Of a DNA stretch of 18,195 bases, positions 1 through 9,231 are shown in pieces; the stretch's first letter is position 1, and each line of letters begins with the position of its first letter. A program made the translations under genes and the position numbers. The stretch covers positions 1 through 18,195 of the forward strand of contig CAZKFN010000040.1 in assembly GCA_964552035.1 (NCBI GenBank), in the 5' to 3' direction. The notes beneath the pieces are model-generated. The model was not told where the DNA came from, made no database searches, and was given only the letters and a program-made list of their open reading frames with translations. The stretch comes from CAZKFN01 sp964552035. Lineage in GTDB: Bacteria; Bacteroidota; Bacteroidia; Flavobacteriales_E; Vicingaceae.

Positions 1-114
1 CAAACTCCTTCTAATTTTTCATTGATACTTTTAGTACTATAAATTATCTTACAATCCCCAAAAAATTGAAAATATTAAAAGTAATTTCGAGATTTAAAAT
101 CAACTCCATAAAAT

Positions 115-1365
115 ATGATTGACTTTCAACAATTCTCCTTAGAGAATGGATTAAAGGTTATTGTTCATCAAGATAAAACCACTCCTATTGTTGCTTTTAA
201 CCTAACCTATAATGTAGGAGCAAAAGATGAGAATCCAGAACGTACTGGTTTTGCTCATTTATTTGAACACTTGATGTTTGGAGGGTCTATCAACATTCCC
301 GCTTTTGATACTCCATTGCAAGAAGTTGGAGGAGATAACAATGCTTTTACTTCAACAGACATCACCAATTACTACATCACCTTACCAAAAACTAGTTTGG
401 AAACTGCTTTTTGGCTAGAATCGGATAGAATGTTGTCTTTGGCATTTTCAGAAAAAAGTCTTTCCGTACAAAGAAATGTAGTGATAGAGGAATTTAAACA
501 AAGGTACTTAAACCAACCTTATGGAGATGCTAGCTTATTAATACGCCCACTAGCTTATAAAAAACATCCCTATCAATGGCCTACTATTGGTAAAAAGATT
601 GAACATATTGCGGAGGCGACTTTAGAGGAAGTTAAAGACTTTTTTTATAAATTCTATAGGCCCAACAATGCTATTTTATCCGTTGCAGGAGATGTTACAA
701 TTGAAGAAATTAAAGCTTACGCAGAAAAATGGTTTGGTGGAATAGAAAGAGGAGCAGAATTGCAAAGAAAGCTACCACAAGAAAAAGTGCAAACTAAAGC
801 ACGTTCCTTAACTGTTGAAAGAGATGTTCCTCTACATGCCATATACAAAGCTTATCATATGGTGGGAAGAAGTCATCCAGATTATTATGCCTTTGACTTA
901 CTTTCAGATATCTTAAGTAGAGGTAACTCCTCTCGTTTTAACCGAAGATTAATTAAGGGCAAAAAACTTTTTACAGATGTTCAAGCCTATGTTAGCGGAG
1001 AATCTGATCCGGGTCTATTTACCATGGCAGGTTACTTAAATTCTAACAGTAAAATGGAAGATGCCGAAAAAGCATTAATTTCTGAAATACATGACATTCA
1101 AGAAAATGGTGTTCGAGAAGATGAGTTGACAAAAGTGAAAAACAAGTTAATTACCGTTCATGAATTTGCCCAAACTAAAGTATTAAACAAAGCTATGTCT
1201 CTCGGTATTGCAGCAACAATAGACACCCCAGATTTGGTTAATCTAGAATTAGAAAATTATAAAAAAGTAAGGGCTAAAGATATTCAAAGGATTGCAAAAA
1301 CACACCTTAAAGCTACTAACTGCTCAACCTTATATTACTTATCAAAAAACATCAATAATGGATAG
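115..1365 (+). CDS. M16B zinc metallopeptidase, catalytic subunit
   Basis: A 416-residue M16 (insulinase/pitrilysin-like) peptidase. The inverted zinc motif HxxEH is seen as HLFEH at residues 48-52, and the Glu pair at 125-126 (VVIEEF) sits where the third zinc ligand is expected. The C-terminal half carries the second M16 fold (about 230-390), but its RRLIKGKKLFTDV stretch lacks the Arg/Tyr substrate-gripping pair, which the next gene has. This is the known division of labour in bacterial M16B heterodimers, with one catalytic and one non-catalytic subunit. There is no signal peptide: a stop codon lies in frame just upstream (109-111), so the start cannot be moved back, and a cytoplasmic location is inferred. 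The stop overlaps the start of the partner gene. Family assignment is firm; the natural substrate is unknown. Confidence 0.95.
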   Translation: MIDFQQFSLENGLKVIVHQDKTTPIVAFNLTYNVGAKDENPERTGFAHLFEHLMFGGSINIPAFDTPLQEVGGDNNAFTSTDITNYYITLPKTSLETAFWLESDRMLSLAFSEKSLSVQRNVVIEEFKQRYLNQPYGDASLLIRPLAYKKHPYQWPTIGKKIEHIAEATLEEVKDFFYKFYRPNNAILSVAGDVTIEEIKAYAEKWFGGIERGAELQRKLPQEKVQTKARSLTVERDVPLHAIYKAYHMVGRSHPDYYAFDLLSDILSRGNSSRFNRRLIKGKKLFTDVQAYVSGESDPGLFTMAGYLNSNSKMEDAEKALISEIHDIQENGVREDELTKVKNKLITVHEFAQTKVLNKAMSLGIAATIDTPDLVNLELENYKKVRAKDIQRIAKTHLKATNCSTLYYLSKNINNG

Positions 1366-2659
1366 AACCATAGCTCCAAAAGTAGAACCTATTAAAGAGT
1401 TTGACTATATAAAAGCTCAAAAAACTGTTTTAGACAATGGAGTTGAGCTTTTTTACATCAATCAGCCAAGATTAAAAGTTATTAAACTTGAAATTGTATT
1501 TGATGCAGGTTATTCAAAACAACTAAAACCACTACAAGCAGCAGCAATAGCCTCTCTAATAAAAGAAGGAACTAAAATTAGAAACAGTGAAAGCTTAGCT
1601 ACTGAAATAGACAATCAAGGAGCAGTCTTCCAAGCCAGCTCTAAAGCAGATAGCCTTGAACTTACCCTTTATTGCTTAACCTCAAAATTAAAGGAACTTT
1701 TGCCTGTAGTAATAGATATGTTGGAAAATTCTATTTTCCCAGAGGAAGAGTTAAGCAACTTTATAGCCAACAGTAAAGAAAAATTTAACATCAATCAACA
1801 AAAGGTAGCCTTTCTGGTTAAAAATGAGTTCATTGCTACCATTTATGGAGAAAAGCATCCCTACAATAACAAAATTAATGTTGAGGATTTTGATAACATT
1901 AAAAGAGAAGATTTGCTATGGTATTTTAAAGAGTACATCAAAAATAAAAAATATACTCTTTATGCTTCAGGTAAGGTTGGAAAATCAGAAATTCAAGAAC
2001 TTCAATATTTTTTTGGACAAAACAAAATTATATCCACCACAATTGATAGTAAAGAATACACTTCCATTATTACCCAATCCCAAAGTATTTTTATAGAAAA
2101 AGCCGAGGCAAACCAAGTAGCCCTTAGACTCGGCAAATCAATTATTGGAAAAGATCATGAAGATTTTCCAGCATTGTTTTTTACCAACACCTTATTAGGT
2201 GGTTTTTTTGGCTCTAGGCTAATGAGCAACATTCGGGAAGACAAAGGATATACTTATGGTATTGGTAGCGGCCTGGTTAGTTTAAAAAACAATTCCTACT
2301 TTTTTATTGCCTCCGAGTTAGGAGTAGATTATTTGGGTGCTACGATAGAAGAGATAAAAAAGGAAATTGAAAGACTACAAAAGGAAGATATTCCAGAAAA
2401 TGAAGTTGAATTGGTAAAGAATTATTTACAAGGAAATATGATGAAGAACTTTGATGGTGCATTTGATGCCATGAGTCGATTTAAAAGCATCCATATTTTG
2501 GGGTTAGACTATAGCTATTACGACAAACTATTCAAAGCATTTTATCAAATGGATTCAGCGAAAATCAACAAAATTGCAGAACAGTACCTAAACTATGAAA
2601 GTTTTCATACTTTAGTAGCTGGGAAAAGTAATTTTAAAAAGAAAGGCAACCTTTTATAA
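1358..2659 (+). CDS. M16B peptidase-like, non-catalytic partner subunit
   Basis: A 433-residue M16-family protein without the HxxEH zinc site; the equivalent helix reads AAAIASLIKEGTK (about 61-73). It keeps the conserved Arg/Tyr pair of M16 C-terminal domains, R293 and Y300 in IREDKGYTYG, so it most likely completes the active chamber of the upstream catalytic subunit. I chose the ATG at 1358, which overlaps the stop of the previous gene by 8 nt (ATGGATAG), a usual coupling arrangement. An in-frame ATG at 1292 would add 22 residues (MQKHTLKLLTAQ...) inside the upstream gene and does not resemble the start of the family. No signal peptide is visible, so it should be in the same compartment as its partner. 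An alternative is an independent inactive homologue, but the adjacency and complementary motifs argue for a complex. Confidence 0.93.
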   Translation: MDRTIAPKVEPIKEFDYIKAQKTVLDNGVELFYINQPRLKVIKLEIVFDAGYSKQLKPLQAAAIASLIKEGTKIRNSESLATEIDNQGAVFQASSKADSLELTLYCLTSKLKELLPVVIDMLENSIFPEEELSNFIANSKEKFNINQQKVAFLVKNEFIATIYGEKHPYNNKINVEDFDNIKREDLLWYFKEYIKNKKYTLYASGKVGKSEIQELQYFFGQNKIISTTIDSKEYTSIITQSQSIFIEKAEANQVALRLGKSIIGKDHEDFPALFFTNTLLGGFFGSRLMSNIREDKGYTYGIGSGLVSLKNNSYFFIASELGVDYLGATIEEIKKEIERLQKEDIPENEVELVKNYLQGNMMKNFDGAFDAMSRFKSIHILGLDYSYYDKLFKAFYQMDSAKINKIAEQYLNYESFHTLVAGKSNFKKKGNLL

Positions 2660-2699
2660 AATTCACGTCTAAGAATAAAGAACTAAAAACTTTAATGCC

Positions 2700-5600
2700 A
2701 TGAAACGGATTTTAACTATCATTATACTTGCTATTATTATTAACCTACCCACAAGTGTAAAAGCTTCTCACATATACGGTGGTGAGATTACTTGGGAGTG
2801 TTTAAAAAACGGCAGGTATATTTTTAAAATGAATATTTATCGAGACTGTACGGGTATAACTTATCCTTTCCAAACAGTTTCCTTAGAAGTTTACGGAAAC
2901 CCCTTACCTAGAGGAGCAAATAACTCTCCGATAAGCAGTATTCTTTTAAAACCTGACTCTAATACTTGGAGAGCTAATAGAAATGGAGACACTTCCCCAG
3001 AGTGCGATCCTGGATCTCCTCAAAAAAGCTACGCTTGTGCTTCTCAAGATCAAGGGACAGTGCAGGCTTTTTACTATCAATCTGACCCTTTAATATTAAG
3101 TGGTACTCCTCCCGTTACCGGCTGGAGATTTGTTTTTCAACCACCTTGCTGTAGAAATGCTTCTGACAATGTTGGAGGTTCTTCTGCTATTTATAGGGCG
3201 ATTATGTATCCTGATATCAGTGGTTCAAACGTAGACCCTTGTATTGACAGCTCTCCAGAATTTAGGGGTTTACCAGCAAGTTTAGTTTGTAGAAATTATC
3301 TTTTTACCTATAACAACACAGCCTTTGATAAAGATGGAGACTCTATTGTATATGCCTGGGACAGACCTTATGATGGACCTGGAGCAGCACCAACTCCCGT
3401 TCCTTACAAAGCTGGATATGCTTATAACAATCCAACGCCAGGGACTGCATTTCATCCTCAAAATGTCCCATCAACCTTAGATCCTGTTTCAGGTGTTATC
3501 AAAGTTGCCTTATACAGTGGTAGTGGTGTAAATAAATACTTAACCGTAGTTCGATTAGACGCCTATAGGGATGGAGTAGTAATTGCCTCTGTTTTTAGGG
3601 AGATGCCTTTTATTTTCTTCGATTGTCCACCACTACCAATCGGTCCTGGAGGAGTTGGAGGAGGACAGAATTATCCTCCTGAAGTATTTATCGATGGTAT
3701 TCCATCTGAAGATACTATTGCCGATGTGATAGCAGGACAAACCATTAGTCTCCCCTTTCAAGCTAGAGACTTTGATTATGGAGGCCAATCCAATGGTGGA
3801 CTGCAAATGGTAACCACCGTTCCAGAAGGGTTTATGTTCTCTGAAAGTAACACGATGGACAATGAAAGCAACTGTCACGACCCCTCTTTGGTGCCTTGTG
3901 CAACCTTAAGAAATCAAAACCCAATTAGAAACCCTATTACCAACCCGCCCAGACGTGAAATTTCAGGTCTAGGTGGAATAGCTACAGAATTTAGATGGAG
4001 AGTAGAATGCCATCACGTAAAGATTTCCAAAACTGGAGTCCCTGGAGCAAACTATGGTATATTTAACTTTGTAATGAGGACTTTTGACAACCACTGCCCT
4101 ATTCCCGGGGTAAACTATCCAACAATTACAGTTAGAGTTAGAGACCCTATGCCGTTAACAGAGCCAGTTATGAAAGGAATATCTGTAGGCTTAGATGGAC
4201 ATTTTATCTACCAATGGGTTCCACCATTAGATACTTCTAAGACTTTCTTTGGATATGATGCAGAGATTGCTTCTGTAAATGATAACCAGTCTCCAGCTGG
4301 AGCGTGGATACCTCTTCCACCTACCATCAAAAATTATAAGCAGCAAATGCCAAATAATGTCTATCCATTATTTAACCAATTGCCTAATGGAAATCCTAAT
4401 ATATTAAGCAAAAGGCCAGGAAAAGATTGGTATATGCAAATGCTAACCCTATCCGGTTGTTTAGAAGATGTAGCATCTGGTTATTCCGATCCTGTCCAAG
4501 TTATAGAAGTGGAAGCTAGTCCCGCCGGAACAGGTATTAGACCTCCCAACTCTAGAGTAAAACTTGATTGGAATAGACCCACAGTACAATTCCCTAAAAC
4601 TTATCCATACTTTAGATATGAATCTAAGACCCATTATTACATTTGGGAAAATGACTCAATTGATTCATACGGAACTTACCTTGGCGGTGAGGCAAATCCA
4701 GATAACTGGTATTTAAGAGGTGATACCTCAGCATTAACTTACCAATTAAACACCAATGTATGTAATGGAAGAGTAGGGTTTAGAATTGAAGCAAGAGATA
4801 CCGTTATTACTTGGAAACAAGGTTCTGGACCGGGGAGCGATTTAGATTCTTTAGATACTTTAACCTTTAGAACCTTTAGTATGATTGACACCATGTTAAT
4901 GGTTGATCAAGGTTTTGTGGTTCCTCCATTATTGGATAGCATTATTGTTATGCCTAACGGTGATGTGTACTTTAGAATCGACAAAGCCAATGCAGGTCCT
5001 GTTAAAGACTTTAGAATATTTGATGTAACCTCAGGAACTTCTGTAAAAATTGCAGATTTTGACGCTCAAATAGACTCCTTCCTTTATTCCGGATTTAATG
5101 CCAATAACGGTATTGGTAAGTTTAGAATAGGATCTGTGGATGATTGTGGTGGTAATCAGGCTACTGGAGATGAATACCATACTATTCTCCCCTATGGAGA
5201 TTTACTAGACCCATTATGTGCAGCTACTTACGGTTTACATTGGAATGTTCCTAAAGGATTTTCTGCTGAAATCGATAGATTTGAAATTTATGTAGACTCA
5301 ACTGGAAATGGTTGGGAATTACACAAGTCAATCTACGACAAAGATGCTGACTCAACAGGAATTACTGGAATAAGAATTAATACAAACTACTTGTTTAAAG
5401 TGGTAGCTATTGATAAAAAAGGATATTATAACTCCTCTGCTATCATTTCATACCAGTCTCCTTCAAGTATGAGAACATTCGAATTGGTGCCTGCACCAGA
5501 AATTCAATGTACCTATGTCGAAGATGACGGAACAGTAACATTAACCTTTAGTACACCTAGAGATAGTACCAACAATGGAGTTTCTTATCAATTTGACTAC

Positions 5601-7586
5601 CAAGAACAAGGTGGAAGCTGGAATACCTTTAGCGGTAGCAATGCTGTGGCTTATGGAGTGGATACTACGGTTACAATTACCGGTATCAATGCTTTAAATG
5701 CTCAATATAACTTTAGATCTTGGACGATCTCTGGATGCGATGGAGTAACTCCTTCAGAAAACTCTAGTACAGTTGTAAGCTCGATTTTTGTTACAGCAGC
5801 TGCTGATTATGCTGATAGAGATAAACCAGTTTTTGTAAATTGGAATAGTAATGATGCCCCTAACAAAACAAATATCTATTATATATATCGTTCTGTAGGT
5901 ACTCCAACTACTAATCCTTTCTTTGACGGAAACTTAAGTGACTCTTCGCAATCAGAAAGTTATAAGGACATTAAGAATGGTATTTTCTGTGACACCATAA
6001 ATGGATATTATGTAACCATAGAAAGTAGATATGATGAGGATAGATCTATGTGCTTAAGCCGTTCCTCTTTTGACACGGCTCATGTGAAAGATGTTCATCC
6101 ACCTGAGGCACAACTTATCGACTTTGTAACTGTAAATCCTCAAACAGAAATGTTAGAAATATACTGGAGTAATAAAGCGGATGAGGATATAGATTCTTTA
6201 TACTTCTACCATAATATTGGTGAGCCAGGTAGCAATAATCTAACCATTATTGGAAAAGAATCTTGGTACGCTTATCCACAAATGATAGCTATTCCAATTG
6301 CAAACTTAGATGTGAGAGATACCTCTTATTATGTAACAGCGCAGGCTATTGATGGATGTGGTAACAGTGATGATAATTACTTAAATTTTGATTACCACAG
6401 AAATATGGATCTTGATGTAGTTTGGAATCAGTGTGACTCTATTTTAACCTTGGATTGGAATCCATATACCTACTTCAATGTAGGTGAAAATGATGTGAAG
6501 TACACCATTTATCTAGATAGCACAAACTCCGGCACATATACCGAAGTTGCTAATAGTGAAACTAGAAGCAATACCTATAAACACAAAGTTTATCAAGGTA
6601 ATTTAAGGTATAAGTTCTATGTGAAAGCTACAAATTCAATTGGAAATTACGCCTCTTTATCTAATATTGGTAGCGATTCGGCTTTCTTCCAAGATGAACC
6701 AGTATATGGATATTTGCATTATGCAACAGTATTACCAAATACTGCTGTTGAGATTCAAATGTTGAAAGATGTAATTGTTCGTCAAGGTAGTTATGAGGTT
6801 TATAGAGGAACAGTAGAGGATATTAGCAGAATGACTAGAATCCACTCTGTAAACGGTACTGAAGTTTATAACGATGATACCTTCTCCTTTATAGACGGAA
6901 ATGTAGAAACAGATAAAGAAAGCTATTTCTATAAAATAGTAACACTTAACCTCTGTGGAGGTCCTGTTGATACGACCAACTATGCTAGAACTATTCATTT
7001 AAGTGTCACTCCAGATAATGAAGCACTAATAAATACCTTAAAGTGGAATGAGTACATGGAATGGGATAGTACCGTAGCATTTTACAATATCTACAGAGGA
7101 TTTAATGGTGGAGAAGCTGATGAGTTAATTGCAACGGTTGCACCTTCTGGAAAATCCTACGATATTTATGAGGATAATGTACACGCTCATACAAAAGTTA
7201 AAGGTAGATATTGCTATAAAGTAGAAGCGGTACAAGGCTCTATCAACGACATGTATGAGCCCATGATTAGCTCGGCTACTTCAATGTCTAACATTGCATG
7301 TGCTACACAAAAGCCTTTATTCTATGTACCGAATGCATTTGCACCGGACGGAGTGAACAAAGTTTTTCAACCAAAAGGACAGTTCTTCGACTACTCTTTC
7401 TATGAATTAATAATCTTCAATAGATGGGGAGAGAAACTATTCGAAAGTCGTGACATCGAAATTGGTTGGGACGGGGTTTATGAAGGAGAAATTGTTCCTC
7501 TTGGAACTTATGTATACACTATCCGATTAATAGATGCGGATGGAAAAGAGCATAAACGAAAAGGAACAGTAACTGTAATTCGATAA
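2700..7586 (+). CDS. Giant T9SS type B secreted surface protein with FnIII-like repeats
   Basis: A 1628-residue exported protein. Residues 1-22 form a signal peptide (MKRILTIIILAIIIN..., likely cleavage after KA). Residues 23 to about 310 form a Cys-containing N-terminal module (starts SHIYGGEITWEC, then YRDCTG, PPCCRN, FFDCPP) that I recall at the N-terminus of many Bacteroidota gliding-motility-associated proteins. About 325-480 looks like a beta-sandwich (PKD/cadherin-like) region. From about 490, fibronectin-III-like units follow, regularly spaced at about 100 residues from 839 to 1539. Residues about 1540-1628 (FYVPNAFAPDGVN, ELIIFNRWGEKLFES, GWDGVYEGE, LGTYVYTIRL) are a classic type B C-terminal sorting domain, so export by the type IX system is inferred; those components are not in this window. 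Likely cell-surface or released adhesin; ligand unknown. It starts 40 nt after the M16 pair, with no clear promoter between, and ends before a strong terminator. Confidence 0.93.
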   Translation: MKRILTIIILAIIINLPTSVKASHIYGGEITWECLKNGRYIFKMNIYRDCTGITYPFQTVSLEVYGNPLPRGANNSPISSILLKPDSNTWRANRNGDTSPECDPGSPQKSYACASQDQGTVQAFYYQSDPLILSGTPPVTGWRFVFQPPCCRNASDNVGGSSAIYRAIMYPDISGSNVDPCIDSSPEFRGLPASLVCRNYLFTYNNTAFDKDGDSIVYAWDRPYDGPGAAPTPVPYKAGYAYNNPTPGTAFHPQNVPSTLDPVSGVIKVALYSGSGVNKYLTVVRLDAYRDGVVIASVFREMPFIFFDCPPLPIGPGGVGGGQNYPPEVFIDGIPSEDTIADVIAGQTISLPFQARDFDYGGQSNGGLQMVTTVPEGFMFSESNTMDNESNCHDPSLVPCATLRNQNPIRNPITNPPRREISGLGGIATEFRWRVECHHVKISKTGVPGANYGIFNFVMRTFDNHCPIPGVNYPTITVRVRDPMPLTEPVMKGISVGLDGHFIYQWVPPLDTSKTFFGYDAEIASVNDNQSPAGAWIPLPPTIKNYKQQMPNNVYPLFNQLPNGNPNILSKRPGKDWYMQMLTLSGCLEDVASGYSDPVQVIEVEASPAGTGIRPPNSRVKLDWNRPTVQFPKTYPYFRYESKTHYYIWENDSIDSYGTYLGGEANPDNWYLRGDTSALTYQLNTNVCNGRVGFRIEARDTVITWKQGSGPGSDLDSLDTLTFRTFSMIDTMLMVDQGFVVPPLLDSIIVMPNGDVYFRIDKANAGPVKDFRIFDVTSGTSVKIADFDAQIDSFLYSGFNANNGIGKFRIGSVDDCGGNQATGDEYHTILPYGDLLDPLCAATYGLHWNVPKGFSAEIDRFEIYVDSTGNGWELHKSIYDKDADSTGITGIRINTNYLFKVVAIDKKGYYNSSAIISYQSPSSMRTFELVPAPEIQCTYVEDDGTVTLTFSTPRDSTNNGVSYQFDYQEQGGSWNTFSGSNAVAYGVDTTVTITGINALNAQYNFRSWTISGCDGVTPSENSSTVVSSIFVTAAADYADRDKPVFVNWNSNDAPNKTNIYYIYRSVGTPTTNPFFDGNLSDSSQSESYKDIKNGIFCDTINGYYVTIESRYDEDRSMCLSRSSFDTAHVKDVHPPEAQLIDFVTVNPQTEMLEIYWSNKADEDIDSLYFYHNIGEPGSNNLTIIGKESWYAYPQMIAIPIANLDVRDTSYYVTAQAIDGCGNSDDNYLNFDYHRNMDLDVVWNQCDSILTLDWNPYTYFNVGENDVKYTIYLDSTNSGTYTEVANSETRSNTYKHKVYQGNLRYKFYVKATNSIGNYASLSNIGSDSAFFQDEPVYGYLHYATVLPNTAVEIQMLKDVIVRQGSYEVYRGTVEDISRMTRIHSVNGTEVYNDDTFSFIDGNVETDKESYFYKIVTLNLCGGPVDTTNYARTIHLSVTPDNEALINTLKWNEYMEWDSTVAFYNIYRGFNGGEADELIATVAPSGKSYDIYEDNVHAHTKVKGRYCYKVEAVQGSINDMYEPMISSATSMSNIACATQKPLFYVPNAFAPDGVNKVFQPKGQFFDYSFYELIIFNRWGEKLFESRDIEIGWDGVYEGEIVPLGTYVYTIRLIDADGKEHKRKGTVTVIR
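5214..7316 (+). repeat. Protein-level array of about seven ~100-residue FnIII-like units
   Basis: Within the giant secreted protein, similar unit starts fall at roughly residues 839, 935, 1036, 1133, 1235, 1334 and 1434, ending at about 1539 where the sorting domain begins. Each unit opens with a strand containing a Trp, Tyr or Leu core (GLHWNVP, VFVNWNS, EIYWSNK, LTLDWNP, NTLKWNEY) and most have a later strand of the type xxIYxS/R (FEIYVDS, YYIYRSV, YTIYLDS, YEVYRGT, YNIYRGF), matching the pattern of fibronectin type III domains in this class of protein. Spacing was estimated by counting. The units are strongly diverged and there is no obvious DNA-level repeat. Confidence 0.7.
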
Positions 7587-7601
7587 AACAATCGCTTATA
7601 G

Positions 7602-7642
7602 AACAAAAAGCTTTTAGGAAAACCTAAAAGCTTTTTGTTTTT
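7602..7642 (+). terminator. Rho-independent terminator, perfect 17-bp stem
   Basis: The arm at 7602-7618 (AACAAAAAGCTTTTAGG) is exactly complementary to 7623-7639, around an AAAA loop at 7619-7622, and it runs into a T tract (7638-7642). It lies 15 nt after the stop of the giant surface-protein gene and about 80 nt before guaB, so it separates the two transcription units. The A tract on the 5' side means it could also act in the other direction, but no minus-strand gene reads into it here. Confidence 0.88.
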
Positions 7643-7693
7643 ATAGGCTTTTAAGATTACGTAATATTAACATGATTTTAATATCATATTTCT

Positions 7694-7701
7694 TACTTTT
7701 G
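7694..7701 (+). promoter_or_regulatory. Candidate Bacteroidota -7 box for the guaB operon
   Basis: TACTTTTG fits the TAnnTTTG consensus of the major Bacteroidota sigma factor, 24 nt before the guaB start and after the upstream terminator. It would give a leader of roughly 15-20 nt. A good TTTG at -33 is not visible, so the call rests on the -7 box and its position. Confidence 0.5.
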
Positions 7702-7725
7702 TACCTCTTAAAAATGTGTTAAAAC

Positions 7726-9210
7726 ATGAGTAAATCAATCGATAATAATCGCTTTTTACCTGAAGGTCTTACCTATGATGATATCCTAATGGTTCCTTCC
7801 TACTCAGAGGTAATGCCCAGAGAAGTTAATCTGACAACGCGATTTTCAAAAAATATAATGCTCAATATCCCAATTGTTTCAGCGGCAATGGATACTGTAA
7901 CCGAGTCTGCTACAGCCATTGCAATAGCAGGAGAAGGTGGTATTGGAGTATTGCATAAAAACATGAGTATAAAAGCTCAAGCAGCCGAAGTAAGAAAAGT
8001 TAAACGTTCCGAGAGTGGAATGATTCAAGACCCCATCACGCTTCACGTCAATGCTAAAGTATCCGATGCGTTAGAATTAATGAATGAAAACAACATCGGA
8101 GGTATTCCAATAGTTGATGATGATAAAACACTTTTGGGAATCATTACCAATAGGGATTTACGTTTTCAAAAAAATGTAGATGAAGCTGTGGCTAATGTCA
8201 TGACTAAAGATAATATTATTACAACAAAAAAAGGGACCAGCCTTAATGAAGCGGAAGAAATTCTTCAAAAACATAAAATAGAGAAATTACCTGTAGTTGA
8301 TGAGAACAATAAATTAATTGGATTAATTACCTATAGAGATATTATTAAGGTGGAAGAAAGACCTAACGCTTGCAAGGACAACTATGGTAGATTAAGAGTA
8401 GCTGCAGCTGTAGGAGTAACCTTTGATGTTCTTGATCGGATAGATGCCTTAGTTCAGGTTGGGGTTGATGCAATAATTATAGATACTGCACACGGACATT
8501 CTAAAGGCGTTATCGATACTTTAAAACTAGTAAAAAGCAAATACGACAGTATTGATATAGTAGTTGGCAACATTGCTACAGGAGAAGCTGCCTTGGCTTT
8601 AGCTGAAGCAGGTGCTGATGCTATAAAAGTTGGAATAGGCCCCGGCTCAATTTGCACTACAAGGGTTATTGCTGGTGTGGGGGTCCCACAATTTTCAGCT
8701 GTAAAAATGGTTAATGAAGCATTAAAAGCTAACAACTACGATATACCTATTATCGCTGATGGAGGTTTAAGATTTTCAGGAGATTTTGTGAAAGCAATAG
8801 CTGCAGGTGCAGATACAGCAATGGCTGGTTCTTTATTGGCAGGCGTTGAAGAAGCCCCTGGGGAAACAATCATTTATGAAGGTAGAAAGTTTAAAGCCTA
8901 TCGAGGCATGGGATCACTTGAAGCTATGCAAAAAGGCTCTAAAGACCGCTACTTTCAAGATATGGAAGATGATATTAAAAAATTAGTACCCGAAGGAATT
9001 AGCGGAAGAGTTCCTTACAAAGGTCATCTTCATGAGGTTGTTTATCAAATTGTTGGAGGTATTCGTGCAGGGATGGGATATTGTGGCTGTCCAACGATTG
9101 AAGATTTAAAAACAAAATCAAAATTTATTAAAATCACTAATTCTGGATTAAGAGAAAGCCACCCTCATAACATATCTATTACTAGAGAAGCACCAAATTA
9201 TAGTAGATAA
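7726..9210 (+). CDS. guaB: Inosine-5'-monophosphate dehydrogenase
   Basis: This 494-residue cytoplasmic enzyme oxidises IMP to XMP with NAD+, the committed step to guanine nucleotides. The full bacterial architecture is visible. The N-terminal part of the (beta/alpha)8 barrel begins LTYDDILMVPSYS (15-27). Two CBS domains follow at about 99-155 and 158-212. The catalytic loop GPGSICTTR has C310 as the nucleophile, IADGGLRFSGD (343-353) binds the IMP phosphate region, and the flap holds AYRGMGSLEAM (391-401) and EGISGRVPYKG with the likely catalytic R428. Length is normal for the family and no key residue is missing. It is probably the first gene of a run continuing into the chaperone genes 21 nt downstream. 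The CBS pair suggests allosteric control by purine nucleotides, as known for the family. Confidence 0.98.
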   Translation: MSKSIDNNRFLPEGLTYDDILMVPSYSEVMPREVNLTTRFSKNIMLNIPIVSAAMDTVTESATAIAIAGEGGIGVLHKNMSIKAQAAEVRKVKRSESGMIQDPITLHVNAKVSDALELMNENNIGGIPIVDDDKTLLGIITNRDLRFQKNVDEAVANVMTKDNIITTKKGTSLNEAEEILQKHKIEKLPVVDENNKLIGLITYRDIIKVEERPNACKDNYGRLRVAAAVGVTFDVLDRIDALVQVGVDAIIIDTAHGHSKGVIDTLKLVKSKYDSIDIVVGNIATGEAALALAEAGADAIKVGIGPGSICTTRVIAGVGVPQFSAVKMVNEALKANNYDIPIIADGGLRFSGDFVKAIAAGADTAMAGSLLAGVEEAPGETIIYEGRKFKAYRGMGSLEAMQKGSKDRYFQDMEDDIKKLVPEGISGRVPYKGHLHEVVYQIVGGIRAGMGYCGCPTIEDLKTKSKFIKITNSGLRESHPHNISITREAPNYSR

Positions 9211-9231
9211 TAAAATAGAAATATTATAGAA

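Noticed and set aside
1..114. Possible end of an upstream gene (open frame to a stop at 40-42) and a weak promoter (TAATTTCG at 82-89)
   Set aside because: Only 13 codons are visible, with no recognisable protein, and the box has a mismatch and no partner element. I can support nothing here beyond an AT-rich leader for the M16 gene.
1824..2096. Open frame of 90 codons in another frame inside the second M16 gene
   Set aside because: Lies wholly within a well-supported gene; the translation has no family features.
3633..3878. Antisense open frame within the giant surface-protein gene (also 6732-6998)
   Set aside because: Shadow frames opposite a clear coding region; no plausible protein or promoter.
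8454..8735. Antisense open frame of 93 codons within guaB
   Set aside because: Low-complexity Ala/Ser/Thr-rich shadow of a conserved gene.
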